Assembly: GCF_005116655.2 (NCBI RefSeq) | Contig: NZ_CP050698.1 | Location: 4,876,001 to 4,940,000 of the forward strand | DNA from: Desulfosediminicola flagellatus | GTDB taxonomy: Bacteria; Desulfobacterota; Desulfobulbia; Desulfobulbales; Desulfocapsaceae | DNA: 64,000 bases | Direction of reading: 5' to 3' | In this document: positions 1-8,594 of the stretch, piece after piece | How positions within the stretch are numbered: position 1 is the first letter of the stretch | How the letters are laid out: every line of letters starts with the position of its first letter | Program-made: the position numbers and the translations under genes | Notes under the pieces: generated by a model | Databases searched by the model: none | What the model saw: only the letters and a program-made list of their open reading frames with translations | What the model was told of the DNA's origin: nothing

Positions 1-308
1 ATGAGTCATGCCATTTTCTATTTTTTCATACACTTACCGGATAAACAATCTCAAAATTTCGATAGAACCCCATACTTTCACCGAATCTCCGGATGAGTGC
101 TCTAAAATGTTTACCAATACTGGTTGTCAGGCAACCTGAGCAAGGCCTACACACATGACAACTTCGTTGTCACTACAGAGGTTCAAAACTCGAGAACATG
201 TAAATTTTGTTTACATCACATTAAAGCTCAAACAATTGACATAATGAGAAATAGCAAATACATTACAACATCAAACAAACTGCATGTAAACTTACTTACC
301 AATAGAAT
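1..308. other. Intergenic region upstream of the GAF sigma-54 activator
   Basis: No convincing gene is visible. A short open frame from about 124 has no ribosome binding site and overlaps the start of the next gene, so it is rejected. A small hairpin GGTTG/CAACC lies near 123-136. The promoter of the following gene should lie here, but I cannot point to a clear -35/-10 or -24/-12 element. Confidence 0.5.
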
Positions 309-1853
309 ATGCCCGATACACACCTGACCTCACATAAAGATCTCACCCTGCTAAGACAGCGTCTTTCCCATGTAACCCGGTCCTGGGCTCTTGATGACTA
401 CAAAGCATTTGTCGTTTTCTACACGAGAATATTACCCAAATTGATGGGCGCTGAGCGGTGCACAATTTTCATAATGGATATTGGCAGTAATCAAATCTGC
501 TCAATGTTCGGAACCGGGTTGCAGGAAATTTCTATTGAACCTCCAATGGAGGGCAGCATTGCCGGCAAGGCAATTTCCACCGGCAACAGTGTTATCGATA
601 ACGACCTTACCAGCCATAGCGGCTTCCATGAAGATGTCGCTGAACAGACAGGTTTTGTCTGCCATAACATGCTCTGCTCTCCAATCAAAGGTGTCGACAG
701 TCACAACGTTTCAGGGGCTGTTCAATTACTCAACAAGAAGGATAACAAACCTTTCACAGTAGAAGACCAGCTCCTGCTTGAGGAGGCCGCGCACTTTCTT
801 TCTATCTCAATCGAGTCAATTGTTCTCAATCAGGAAATCATACGAATCGCAGGCTACCTGGAACAAGAGGTAGACAGGCTTGAACAGAATTCTGTACGTG
901 GCCAAATTTTCATCGCTGAAAGCCCAGCCATGCAGGAAGTACTTAATCTGGTAAACGTTGTCAGTAATACTCCGATCAATGTCATGCTGCTGGGAGAAAA
1001 CGGTACGGGTAAGGATGTCATCGCCAGAATGATTCATGAACGAGGCCAACGCAAAGATAAGTCATTCGTGCCGGTAAACTGCGCCTGCATCCCTGAAAGT
1101 CTCGTCGAAAGTGAATTTTTCGGCCACGAAAAGGGTGCATTTACTGGAGCTGACACAACACGAATAGGCAGGTTTGAAGAATCAGGTGGTGGTACATTAT
1201 TCCTGGATGAAGTTGCAGAAATGCCGATCACCGTTCAACCGAAATTCCTTCGCGCCCTAGAAGAGCAGGAAGGTAGCAGGCTTGGAAGTGGAAAAACTAT
1301 CTCGTATGATCTTCGGATTATATGTGCAACCAATAAGGACATTACTGAAGAGGTAAAAAACGGAACGTTCAGAGAAGATTTATATTTCCGGCTTTTTTCC
1401 GTAGAGATAGTGATCCCCCCTCTACGTGAGAGACCTGAGGATATCCTGCCTCTTTCCCTGCATTTTTTAGATCAAACCAACCATCGCTTTGGCAAACAGG
1501 TCGCAGGCTTCTCACCTGAACTTATGGATCTCTTTGAGGAGTATCCATGGCCCGGAAATGTTCGACAACTCCTGCGGGAGGTAGAACGACTGGTAGCTCT
1601 CACTCCAAATTATAACATAATACCAGTAACTAAATGCTCGCCAGGCCTGCAACAATATAAAAAAGAGATTCCAGAGAAAATATCTTCTAAAATGATGCTT
1701 TCCATCCCCGACCAGGTTCAAAAGCTTGAAAAAGAACTTATCAGAAAGGCACTGAAAAAAACTTCAGGCAACAAATCCCAGGCCGCCAAACTGCTTAAAC
1801 TGACACGCCAGGGACTAGCGCAAAAACTTAAACGCTACCAGATGAATATATAA
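309..1853 (+). CDS. GAF-domain sigma-54-dependent transcriptional activator (Fis-type HTH)
   Basis: An enhancer-binding protein that activates RNA polymerase holding sigma-54. The 514 residues divide into an N-terminal GAF-type sensor (about 20-175), a short linker helix, an AAA+ domain (about 195-430) and a C-terminal Fis-type helix-turn-helix. The AAA+ part shows Walker A GENGTGKD (229-236), the sigma-54 contact motif GAFTGA (276-281), a Walker B region LFLDEVAEM and the arginine-finger region FREDLYFRL. There is no receiver domain, so activity is probably set by a small molecule bound to the GAF domain, as in NorR or FhlA; the ligand cannot be read from sequence. The neighbouring gene is convergent, so its target or partner may lie outside the window to the left. 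Confidence 0.9.
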   Translation: MPDTHLTSHKDLTLLRQRLSHVTRSWALDDYKAFVVFYTRILPKLMGAERCTIFIMDIGSNQICSMFGTGLQEISIEPPMEGSIAGKAISTGNSVIDNDLTSHSGFHEDVAEQTGFVCHNMLCSPIKGVDSHNVSGAVQLLNKKDNKPFTVEDQLLLEEAAHFLSISIESIVLNQEIIRIAGYLEQEVDRLEQNSVRGQIFIAESPAMQEVLNLVNVVSNTPINVMLLGENGTGKDVIARMIHERGQRKDKSFVPVNCACIPESLVESEFFGHEKGAFTGADTTRIGRFEESGGGTLFLDEVAEMPITVQPKFLRALEEQEGSRLGSGKTISYDLRIICATNKDITEEVKNGTFREDLYFRLFSVEIVIPPLRERPEDILPLSLHFLDQTNHRFGKQVAGFSPELMDLFEEYPWPGNVRQLLREVERLVALTPNYNIIPVTKCSPGLQQYKKEIPEKISSKMMLSIPDQVQKLEKELIRKALKKTSGNKSQAAKLLKLTRQGLAQKLKRYQMNI

Positions 1854-1945
1854 CCTGATTTTCAAATGGCGCTCCCTTTCGAAAACTACCAATTGCCCGG
1901 TCAAGAACTACTTTGATGAGCGGATATCGTTAATCTACCAGTGCG

Positions 1946-3280
1946 TTACTTCGACTGGGACGCGCTACTAATACCAAATTTTTTCATTTTATAACGCAAT
2001 ACACGCTCACTGATCCCCAGAGAATCTGCCGCCCGAGTCTGCACCCAATCATACTGGTCCAGTGCTGAAAGCAGCATCTGTCGCTCTACCCTTGCAAGGC
2101 GGTCGCTGAGAATCCCTCCGCCTTCTGGTTGCTCACGCAGTTCAATCGGGAGATCGGTCAGGCGGATAACCTTACCCCGAACAAAAGTAACCAGGCGCTG
2201 AATTATATGCTCAAGCTCACGGACATTTCCTGGGAAATCATATTTAACAAAGACAGATTGTGCATCACTGTCAAATGATGTTGCAGCGCTATATTTTTGC
2301 AGAAAAAAATCTACCAGCTCAACGATATCTCCACGGCGTTCACGAAGCGGTGGTATAAAGAGTTCGAGTACGTTTAACCTAAAATACAAATCTTCACGAA
2401 AAGTACCATCTGCTACCATCTGCTTGAGATCTCTATTTGTAGCGGCAATAACCCGCACATCAACAAAAATCTGATTTTCGCTACCTACCCGGCTGATTGA
2501 TTTATCCTGCAGGGCACGCAGCAGCTTTGCCTGCAGTTGCAGCGGTAATTCACCAACCTCATCAAGAAACAGCGTACCTTTTTCCGCTAACTCAAATCTG
2601 CCTCGTCTCCGGGATGAGGCCCCGGTAAACGAACCTTTCTCATGCCCGAACAGTTCCGACTCAAAAAGCGATTCAGGCACAGCAGCACAGTTAACCTCAA
2701 CAAAAGGACCGTTCTTTCTCTCGCCAAGCAGATGTATGCATTTCGCAACCATCTCCTTACCGGTTCCGGTCTCGCCACGAATCAAAACAGGCCATTCGAC
2801 AGGAGCAGCACGATGGACGAGCGAAAGCAAATCCTGCATTTCCCTGCTGCTACCGATAATATTCATGGGCAATTTCTGGTTACTCAAAGCAGTGGTCACA
2901 TCCTCCGCCTCTTCGGAGGCAACCACATCCTGTTCTATTCTGCGAATTTTTTCGAGCAGCTCGAGTAAATCGACCGGTTTCTCGAGGAAATCATCTGCTC
3001 CAAGCTGCATGACCTTTACAGCAGTAGAAACACTGCCGTAAGCGGTTATCATGATTGCGCGAACAATGGGAGATTCCTGACGAATACGGGCCAGCACCTC
3101 ATCTCCATTCATATCCTCCATACGGTGATCAACAAGAACCAACTGCACAGGATTATTCCGAAAAAGATGTAAAGCTTCACTGCCACCTGATGCGCTCAAC
3201 ACATCATACCCCTGTTTTTCGAGAAATCCCTGCAACATATCACGTTGCATTTTCTCATCATCAACTATCAGGATTTGCAT
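1946..3280 (-). CDS. Sigma-54-dependent response regulator (NtrC family)
   Basis: The 444-residue DNA-binding regulator has a receiver domain (about 1-120) with acidic pair D7-D8 and phosphoacceptor D51 in LVLVDHRM. A central AAA+ domain follows, with Walker A RGETGTGKE and the sigma-54 contact loop in the GSFTGA variant. The C-terminal Fis-type helix-turn-helix ends near SLGISERVLRYKMKKF. It is the last gene of a minus-strand operon, 27 bases after the histidine kinase gene, which is its likely phosphodonor. The arrangement resembles ZraSR/HydGH-type systems. Since the activator is last in the operon behind two genes of envelope proteins, it may control this operon or a distant sigma-54 promoter; no -24/-12 element was found just upstream of the operon. 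Confidence 0.92.
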   Translation of the reverse strand: MQILIVDDEKMQRDMLQGFLEKQGYDVLSASGGSEALHLFRNNPVQLVLVDHRMEDMNGDEVLARIRQESPIVRAIMITAYGSVSTAVKVMQLGADDFLEKPVDLLELLEKIRRIEQDVVASEEAEDVTTALSNQKLPMNIIGSSREMQDLLSLVHRAAPVEWPVLIRGETGTGKEMVAKCIHLLGERKNGPFVEVNCAAVPESLFESELFGHEKGSFTGASSRRRGRFELAEKGTLFLDEVGELPLQLQAKLLRALQDKSISRVGSENQIFVDVRVIAATNRDLKQMVADGTFREDLYFRLNVLELFIPPLRERRGDIVELVDFFLQKYSAATSFDSDAQSVFVKYDFPGNVRELEHIIQRLVTFVRGKVIRLTDLPIELREQPEGGGILSDRLARVERQMLLSALDQYDWVQTRAADSLGISERVLRYKMKKFGISSASQSK

Positions 3281-3307
3281 GTATATTCGGTCCTTGAGGG
3301 ATATGTA

Positions 3308-4882
3308 TCAAACACTCTGTCGAGGAAGTTCGATGGTCATGGTAAGTTTCTGTTCGTTATCATCGCCAACGGCCGTAATTGTTCCGCCATGTGCTTCAAC
3401 GATCTTCCTGCTTATGGCAAGTCCCAGTCCTGTGCCTTGTGTTTTCGAAGTGAAGTACGGCTCAAAAATGGTATCAATCGCATTGCTCGATAGAGTATAA
3501 CCACCATTAATAATAGTTACTCTGCAATACTTGCCGACATTTTTAACAGCAACACGGCAGTAACCGCCATGCGGTTGGGCTTCTACCGCATTTTTAATCA
3601 CGTTTTCGAATAGCTGCCCGAGCAGGTGACCATCACCGGGTACAATATATCCATCTTCAGGAGACAGGACAATATCAATCCCCTGGTCCTCACAACCCGG
3701 CGAATACAAGGCAATTGTGTTTTTTAAGAGCGCGGTCAAATCGACGCTTTCAGTTCCGACTTCAAAATCCCGCACATACTGCTGCAGACTTGTGACAATG
3801 TTATTTGAGCGCCTGACCGCTTCACGCATGGATATGATCAAGCCACTATGATCTTCATCAAGCCCTTCGGCTTCGAGCTGTAATCGCTGCAACCCCATGC
3901 CAATAGCATTCAACGGATTACGAATCTCATGGGCAATTGTCGCAGCAGCACGCCCCAGGGCGGCTTCCTCATGCTGACGGGCCATTTCCTGTTCGTATTC
4001 ACGTGCCGCGTTTATTCGTAATTTTTCAGTATAAAAAAGCCACCAGCTCGAAACTGCACCCAAAACTATCAGGATACTAACAAAAACAGTAAACTCAAGA
4101 TACATCTGTCGCAGTCTCTTAGCGAAATGTGATGCCCGCTGCGTAACAATCAACACCTGGTCGTTCATGCGTAATCTGGTTTCGGTGAATCGCTCCCCAT
4201 CCCGTTCTACCAGTTTCGCAAGTTGCAGATCCGATTCAATGGCACCTTCATCTGCAGCTACCAGCTGAACCCCGGCAATACCGTGTAATTTACTCAAACT
4301 TGCAATCAGATGTTCTACCGACACATCCTTTTGAATAGCTTCAACATCTTTGGTCGAGAACCCGACTATTACGCAACCGCCATTCAGAGTCCCCTCTTCC
4401 ACCCCGTCTATGAGAGTATACAAATGTTCACTGCTGTGTATGTTCAGGCCGGGTAAATCTTTGCAGGTAATATCAGGCCCCCAGTTCACCGGCCCGTCTA
4501 CCCTGCCTGAATTCCCGGCTGGAATGATGGTCACTCCGGCAAGGCCTGTCTCTTTTGCAAAAGCTGTAAGTTCTGAAGAGCTGAATGATTCAATGATATT
4601 GAGATAGGCAATAAACCTGGCACTATTTTGAAGAAAGCTGGTAATAATCGCCTCAAAACCATCATTACTCAAAATGGCATTGCGAATATTTAATTCCACT
4701 GCTGCAGCGAGTACCTTGGAGTGCTCTCGCGAGTTCTTTCGAAACTGCTCCGAAGCCTTATGTACCTGATAAAAAAAATACCCGCCAACCAGTGCCACAA
4801 TGATGACACAGATTGCCAGGTTAGTTTTCCATATAGGGTTGTTTCGCATAATTCTAGATTTCTCCAATGCAACTGTACCCAT
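3308..4882 (-). CDS. Membrane sensor histidine kinase
   Basis: The 524-residue two-component kinase has a transmembrane helix at about 21-39, a periplasmic sensor region of roughly 220 residues, a second helix at about 264-284, a HisKA dimerisation domain with phospho-acceptor H318 in TIAHEIRNPLNAIG, and an ATP-binding domain with the G box GTGLGLAISRKIVEAHGG. No HAMP or PAS domain is obvious. The periplasmic part resembles no family I can name. The sensor is cotranscribed with a small periplasmic protein and a DUF4405 membrane protein, which may supply or modify its signal. The start is uncertain: an ATG at 4849 has a GGAGAA-type site about 10 bases upstream and may be the true start, 11 residues shorter at the N terminus. 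Confidence 0.88.
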   Translation of the reverse strand: MGTVALEKSRIMRNNPIWKTNLAICVIIVALVGGYFFYQVHKASEQFRKNSREHSKVLAAAVELNIRNAILSNDGFEAIITSFLQNSARFIAYLNIIESFSSSELTAFAKETGLAGVTIIPAGNSGRVDGPVNWGPDITCKDLPGLNIHSSEHLYTLIDGVEEGTLNGGCVIVGFSTKDVEAIQKDVSVEHLIASLSKLHGIAGVQLVAADEGAIESDLQLAKLVERDGERFTETRLRMNDQVLIVTQRASHFAKRLRQMYLEFTVFVSILIVLGAVSSWWLFYTEKLRINAAREYEQEMARQHEEAALGRAAATIAHEIRNPLNAIGMGLQRLQLEAEGLDEDHSGLIISMREAVRRSNNIVTSLQQYVRDFEVGTESVDLTALLKNTIALYSPGCEDQGIDIVLSPEDGYIVPGDGHLLGQLFENVIKNAVEAQPHGGYCRVAVKNVGKYCRVTIINGGYTLSSNAIDTIFEPYFTSKTQGTGLGLAISRKIVEAHGGTITAVGDDNEQKLTMTIELPRQSV

Positions 4883-4909
4883 TAGTTATGGCAATTATCA
4901 GCAATTTCG

Positions 4910-5311
4910 TTATTGACACTGTACCTCCTTTTTTGCTCCCTTTCGTTTACGGGATAACCGTGCACGGACCCCGGTTGGATCGTTACATGAAGCCATTCCA
5001 CAACCACGCACTTCAAAAGCCTGAAAAGTTGCCCTTCCGACATCAGCAACCTTTCCCCATACCCGTACATGATTTCCGGAAGTGATACACCCAGGAAGTC
5101 TCAATTCGCCGGAACCGGATTCAACCAACAGCGCAGATGAGAGCATTACCGTAACCATCTCGCCCGCATCCTGATCAGGTTGAACTATCATCACTAATCC
5201 ATCCGAATCAACCTCCAGGACTTTCCCATGAAGAAAGTCCTGGTCACTCGCAAAGCTCAGGCTGGCAAAAAGTACGACTACTGAAAATATGAGGAAAACG
5301 TTCTTCATCAT
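4910..5311 (-). CDS. Small exported protein of unknown function
   Basis: A 133-residue protein with a classical signal peptide (MMKNVFLIFSVVVLFASLSFA, likely cleaved after about residue 21). The mature part is rich in short beta-strand patterns (DFLHGKVLEVDSDGLVMIVQ, then HVRVWGKVADVG), as expected for a small OB-fold-like barrel. It contains a cysteine group (C74, then two close together in RGCGMASC) and a basic tail. It begins five bases after the DUF4405 gene and precedes the histidine kinase gene, so it is translated as part of the operon. A role as periplasmic signal or metal/heme-binding accessory is possible but not shown. I do not recognise a named family. Confidence 0.7.
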   Translation of the reverse strand: MMKNVFLIFSVVVLFASLSFASDQDFLHGKVLEVDSDGLVMIVQPDQDAGEMVTVMLSSALLVESGSGELRLPGCITSGNHVRVWGKVADVGRATFQAFEVRGCGMASCNDPTGVRARLSRKRKGAKKEVQCQ

Positions 5312-5316
5312 TGTCT

Positions 5317-6183
5317 TCAGTCTTTTACAACCAGTGAACGGATAGCTTCAAATATTTCCATAGGCTCCTGTCCATTCGCACTTCCTATCTCTTTTATGGC
5401 CATAGAGCTGTCGCAGGTAATCCCCATACCATTGAGGCCTGTAACTATCATTTGCTTATTCAGACCAAGCTCGGTGCATACCTCATCCAGACTTTTCTTA
5501 CCAAACCCAGGTCGAGGGTGATCAGGAAATGTAGAAGCCAGCGACTCTACCTTAGCAACAGTAGCTGCTGCAGGTGCCGATTCTTTTTTTGCGGGTTTAA
5601 TAATCTCATATACTTGCTGTGGGGTCAATTTGTTATTATTAGCAATTTTCTTAATTGTATCTTTATCACCTTCAACCTGCAGACCTGCCTCTTTCATGAG
5701 AGCAACCGCCTTTTCAGCATCAAGGCCTTCTTTTTTCGAAAACAGTTTTATCGAAGAAAGTTCAGCATGTCCGTATGGCGGCTCACCGTATTTTATTGAA
5801 CCTTTATGCTTAAACGTTTCGCCCAGCGTAAGGACAGTGCTCATTGGCGGAATCTGATAATAGGTTCCAACGGCAACAAGCACTGTTATCAGTACTGCTA
5901 CATTAAACGCACCCGTAAAGACCTTAATTTCGCGAGCCTTATTTTTCATATATGCGACAATTGGCGCCCAATTGAAATATATGTGCAGAACACTTGCCAC
6001 CAGAAACAGTACACCAATAGTTATATGCTGATCGCCCCACTCGGTTTTAGATAACCCAACTAAATGCCAGTCAGCCCAATAAGCAACCCGGCCTTCCGGT
6101 ACAATATAAAGTACTACAGAGTTGATGAGTAATAAAAGCAGAGACACCAGCATCGTCATTGATGTTATTTTTCGCATATTCAT
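5317..6183 (-). CDS. DUF4405-type membrane protein with C-terminal soluble domain
   Basis: The 288-residue protein has three predicted membrane helices (about 9-29, 52-73 and 88-108). They hold histidines in the pattern WHLVG, DQHITIGVLFLVASVLHIYF and suit a cytochrome-b-like heme-binding bundle, as proposed for DUF4405 proteins. After residue 115 comes a soluble region with two helical segments joined by an alanine/lysine-rich linker (KKESAPAAATVAK). The start ATG has a strong AAGGAG site seven bases upstream. It is the first gene of a four-gene operon with a small exported protein, a histidine kinase and a sigma-54 regulator, suggesting a redox or membrane-state input. The family assignment rests on motif pattern only. 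Confidence 0.75.
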   Translation of the reverse strand: MNMRKITSMTMLVSLLLLLINSVVLYIVPEGRVAYWADWHLVGLSKTEWGDQHITIGVLFLVASVLHIYFNWAPIVAYMKNKAREIKVFTGAFNVAVLITVLVAVGTYYQIPPMSTVLTLGETFKHKGSIKYGEPPYGHAELSSIKLFSKKEGLDAEKAVALMKEAGLQVEGDKDTIKKIANNNKLTPQQVYEIIKPAKKESAPAAATVAKVESLASTFPDHPRPGFGKKSLDEVCTELGLNKQMIVTGLNGMGITCDSSMAIKEIGSANGQEPMEIFEAIRSLVVKD

Positions 6184-6562
6184 TGTAATTCTCCTTGAGT
6201 GTGTTCAAGTTTGTAGGTACCACGTCCAATAGTGTTTGTTTTTATAGATCAATATTTATGCCATTCCACCCAAAATACATATCCTCCTGTAATAACATCA
6301 CATCTTACCATTCCGAACGTAAACACTCTCAAGAATTATGCGACAATACTTTACTTCCCTCGACAAATCTGTCGAACCGTTCACTGCTTTTTGCACTTCT
6401 GACAACGAGCGCTAAACAATCCCTATCATCTCCTGACATTGCTAAACCTCTCAAAAAATGGTACTTGGAAATCTCAGATAATTCCGTACATAACGATATA
6501 ATCACCTCAATGGGAAAACTGTTGTTTTTAGCGGAGCATTAACAGAACATCAGGAGGAATTT
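6184..6562. other. Divergent intergenic region between the DUF4405 operon and the acyl ligase
   Basis: 379 bases that must hold the promoters of both divergent transcription units. An open frame through 6195-6542 begins with TTG, lacks a ribosome site and has atypical composition, so it is not called a gene. I see no clean -24/-12 element and no confident -35/-10 pair. Confidence 0.5.
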
Positions 6563-8083
6563 GTGCTTTTACACCATAGGTTTATAGATACAGCGAAAGA
6601 ATTGGGCGACAAACTGGCGATTCATGATTTCACCACCAACAAAAAAGTCACCTACGACCGTGCACTGATAGCCTCACTCATTCTTTCCTCTATTTTTAGA
6701 AAATACGAGAAAGGCAATATAGGTCTGATGCTCCCGACTACGGCAGGCTGTATTCTCTCAAAAATTGCTATTCTGATGAGTGGTCGCACACCTGTGATGA
6801 TCAACTACTCCACCGGCGCAGAAAATAACGCCAGGTACGCTCAGAACAAATGTGATTTCAGAACTATAATCACCTCCAAAGCGCTGTTGGAAAAAATCGA
6901 GTGCCCATTCGTTGAAGGCATGATCTACATTGAAGACATCATGGATAAGATCACCGGCCTGCAAAAAGCTCGCGCCGCGCTGATTTCCAAATTGCCTGCA
7001 CCGGTAATTAAAAAGCTCGTCTTTTGCGGCAGTGAAGAGACCAACTGCGCAATTCTCTTTACCAGTGGCAGTGAAAAAGACCCGAAGGCTGTCCAACTTT
7101 CTCATAAAAATATCGGTTCAAATGTTGTCTCCTGTACTGATAGATTCAAATTCACCAGGGATGATGTATTCCTTTCTACGCTGCCGTACTTTCACGTATT
7201 CGGTCTCACCGTCAATATGTGGATTCCAATCCATCACGGCAATACCATCCTTACTTTTGCCAACCCGCTCGAGTATAGAAAAGTCTGCACCATCGCCCGG
7301 GATCACAAACCGTCACTCATGGTTGGCACACCGAGCTTTTTCTGGGGCTATTTACGAAAATCGGAAGCAGGTGACTTTGACTCACTGCGAGTTGCCCTCT
7401 GCGGCGCCGACAAATGTCCGGACTCTCTGCGTGACGCCTTTTTTGAAAAACATGAAAAGGTGCTCTATGAAGGATATGGCGCAACTGAGTGCTCCCCTGT
7501 TATTGCCGCGAACTGCCCGGAGGACAACCGCGCCGGCAGTGTAGGCAAGCCTGTATTAGGCGTTCAGGTACGTATTGAAAATTATGAGACAGGTGAAGAA
7601 TCAGGCCCGGGTGAGGATGGAAGAATTCTCATTAAAGGCGATAACGTCATGAAAGGCTATTTCAATGACTTCGAGCAGACATCTCTGCACATTCGCCGTG
7701 GCTGGTATGATACCGGAGATATGGGAAATATCGACGCAGACGGCTATCTCTGGCATGTTGGTCGCTTAAAGCGCTTTGTAAAAGTCGGTGGGGAGATGGT
7801 GTCACTGGTTAAAATAGAGGACATCCTTGAAAAACTTCTTCCCGAAGATGCGCATTGCTCTGTTGTCGAAATTCCCGATTCGATCAAAGGTGCCAGGATT
7901 GTTGCGGTAACGACCCACCCTGTAGATAAAAAATCTGTTATGAAAAAAATGGCTGAACATTTGCCCGCAATCGCAATCCCGAAAACCTTTCTCATCATGG
8001 AAAATCTACCCAAAATGGGAAGCGGCAAAATAGACTTTCGCGCGATTACCGAAATTGCCCGCCTTGAGTTGCTCCGCCAATAA
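6563..8083 (+). CDS. AMP-forming acyl-CoA/acyl-ACP synthetase (Aas-like ligase)
   Basis: An adenylate-forming enzyme (ANL superfamily, 506 residues) expected to activate a carboxylic acid, probably a fatty acid, with ATP. It shows the P-loop-like motif LFTSGSEKDPKAVQLSHKN (Lys supplied by DPKAVQ), the core YEGYGATECSPV, the hinge-region motif YDTGDMGNIDADGYLWHVGR and the catalytic lysine region MGSGKIDFRAI near the C terminus. The short domain arrangement resembles the C-terminal ligase half of the lysophospholipid acyltransferase/ligase Aas, but the acyltransferase half is absent. The start is GTG, chosen because AGGAGGAAT lies immediately upstream. The gene stands alone, facing away from the DUF4405 operon and towards nrfA. 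Acid specificity is not determinable here. Confidence 0.88.
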   Translation: MLLHHRFIDTAKELGDKLAIHDFTTNKKVTYDRALIASLILSSIFRKYEKGNIGLMLPTTAGCILSKIAILMSGRTPVMINYSTGAENNARYAQNKCDFRTIITSKALLEKIECPFVEGMIYIEDIMDKITGLQKARAALISKLPAPVIKKLVFCGSEETNCAILFTSGSEKDPKAVQLSHKNIGSNVVSCTDRFKFTRDDVFLSTLPYFHVFGLTVNMWIPIHHGNTILTFANPLEYRKVCTIARDHKPSLMVGTPSFFWGYLRKSEAGDFDSLRVALCGADKCPDSLRDAFFEKHEKVLYEGYGATECSPVIAANCPEDNRAGSVGKPVLGVQVRIENYETGEESGPGEDGRILIKGDNVMKGYFNDFEQTSLHIRRGWYDTGDMGNIDADGYLWHVGRLKRFVKVGGEMVSLVKIEDILEKLLPEDAHCSVVEIPDSIKGARIVAVTTHPVDKKSVMKKMAEHLPAIAIPKTFLIMENLPKMGSGKIDFRAITEIARLELLRQ

Positions 8084-8157
8084 AATACGAGCAATTTCCG
8101 GGGAAGCTGTCCGAGAATTCCTCTCTCGAAGCCTGCGCTTATCTCCCCAACATGTGA

Positions 8158-8200
8158 AGCCGCTGCGAATATTCTGTTTACGTTTTTTTTAGCAGCGGCT
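8158..8200 (+). terminator. Stem-loop after the acyl ligase gene
   Basis: Perfect 9-bp stem AGCCGCTGC/GCAGCGGCT with a loop of about 25 bases that includes a run of eight T. The tail is C/T-rich rather than a pure T run, so terminator function is plausible but not certain. From 8201 to the nrfA terminator no gene is supported; a 62-codon open frame at 8248-8436 has no ribosome site. Confidence 0.45.
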
Positions 8201-8480
8201 GACTCCTCCTTTTCACCGAATTACACTCTCCAAGCCTTCAGGCTACCTTGAGAATACCGCATATACAGTATCTGGAGAAACATGATGATGCAAAGCCCGG
8301 TTTGCTCTATAGGAACCTGTCGGATTATACCCCTATTCCCCATCTCGGCGTTATTTTCAAAAATTCAATGCTGCAGGTAAGCGAAGACTCCGATATCAAT
8401 TATATGGCTGTGCTTTATTTTTCGAAAATGCCTTGATCTGTGAAAAAAATGCCATAACCAGACAGACTCCTATAGCGCAA

Positions 8481-8515
8481 ACAAAAACACCCCGAACCGT
8501 TGCCGGTCCGGGGTG
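8481..8515 (-). terminator. Rho-independent terminator of nrfA
   Basis: Read on the minus strand, a GC-rich hairpin (CACCCCG/CGGGGTG plus an inner ACCG/CGGT, one mismatch, tetraloop) at 8488-8515 is followed by TTTTTGTTT. This is the expected form of an intrinsic terminator about 80 bases after the nrfA stop codon. Confidence 0.75.
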
Positions 8516-8535
8516 CCCAGAGGAGTAATCCGAAT

Positions 8536-8578
8536 CCCGATTTAATCACCAGTACTTCCAGAGGGAGATTAAATCGGG
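8536..8578 (-). repeat. Perfect 12-bp inverted repeat just after the nrfA stop codon
   Basis: CCCGATTTAATC at 8536-8547 is exactly complementary to GATTAAATCGGG at 8567-8578, with a 19-base loop. It lies between the nrfA stop and the terminator hairpin, so the nrfA transcript ends in two consecutive stem-loops. The T run follows the second stem, not this one, which suggests a role in mRNA stability rather than termination. Confidence 0.6.
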
Positions 8579-8594
8579 CAAGGAGTAGAATGGA

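Noticed and set aside
124-327. Open frame of 67 codons before the GAF activator
   Set aside because: No ribosome site, overlaps the true start at 309, and no recognisable composition.
6195-6542. Open frame of 115 codons before the acyl ligase
   Set aside because: TTG start, no ribosome site, atypical amino-acid composition, and it occupies the divergent promoter region.
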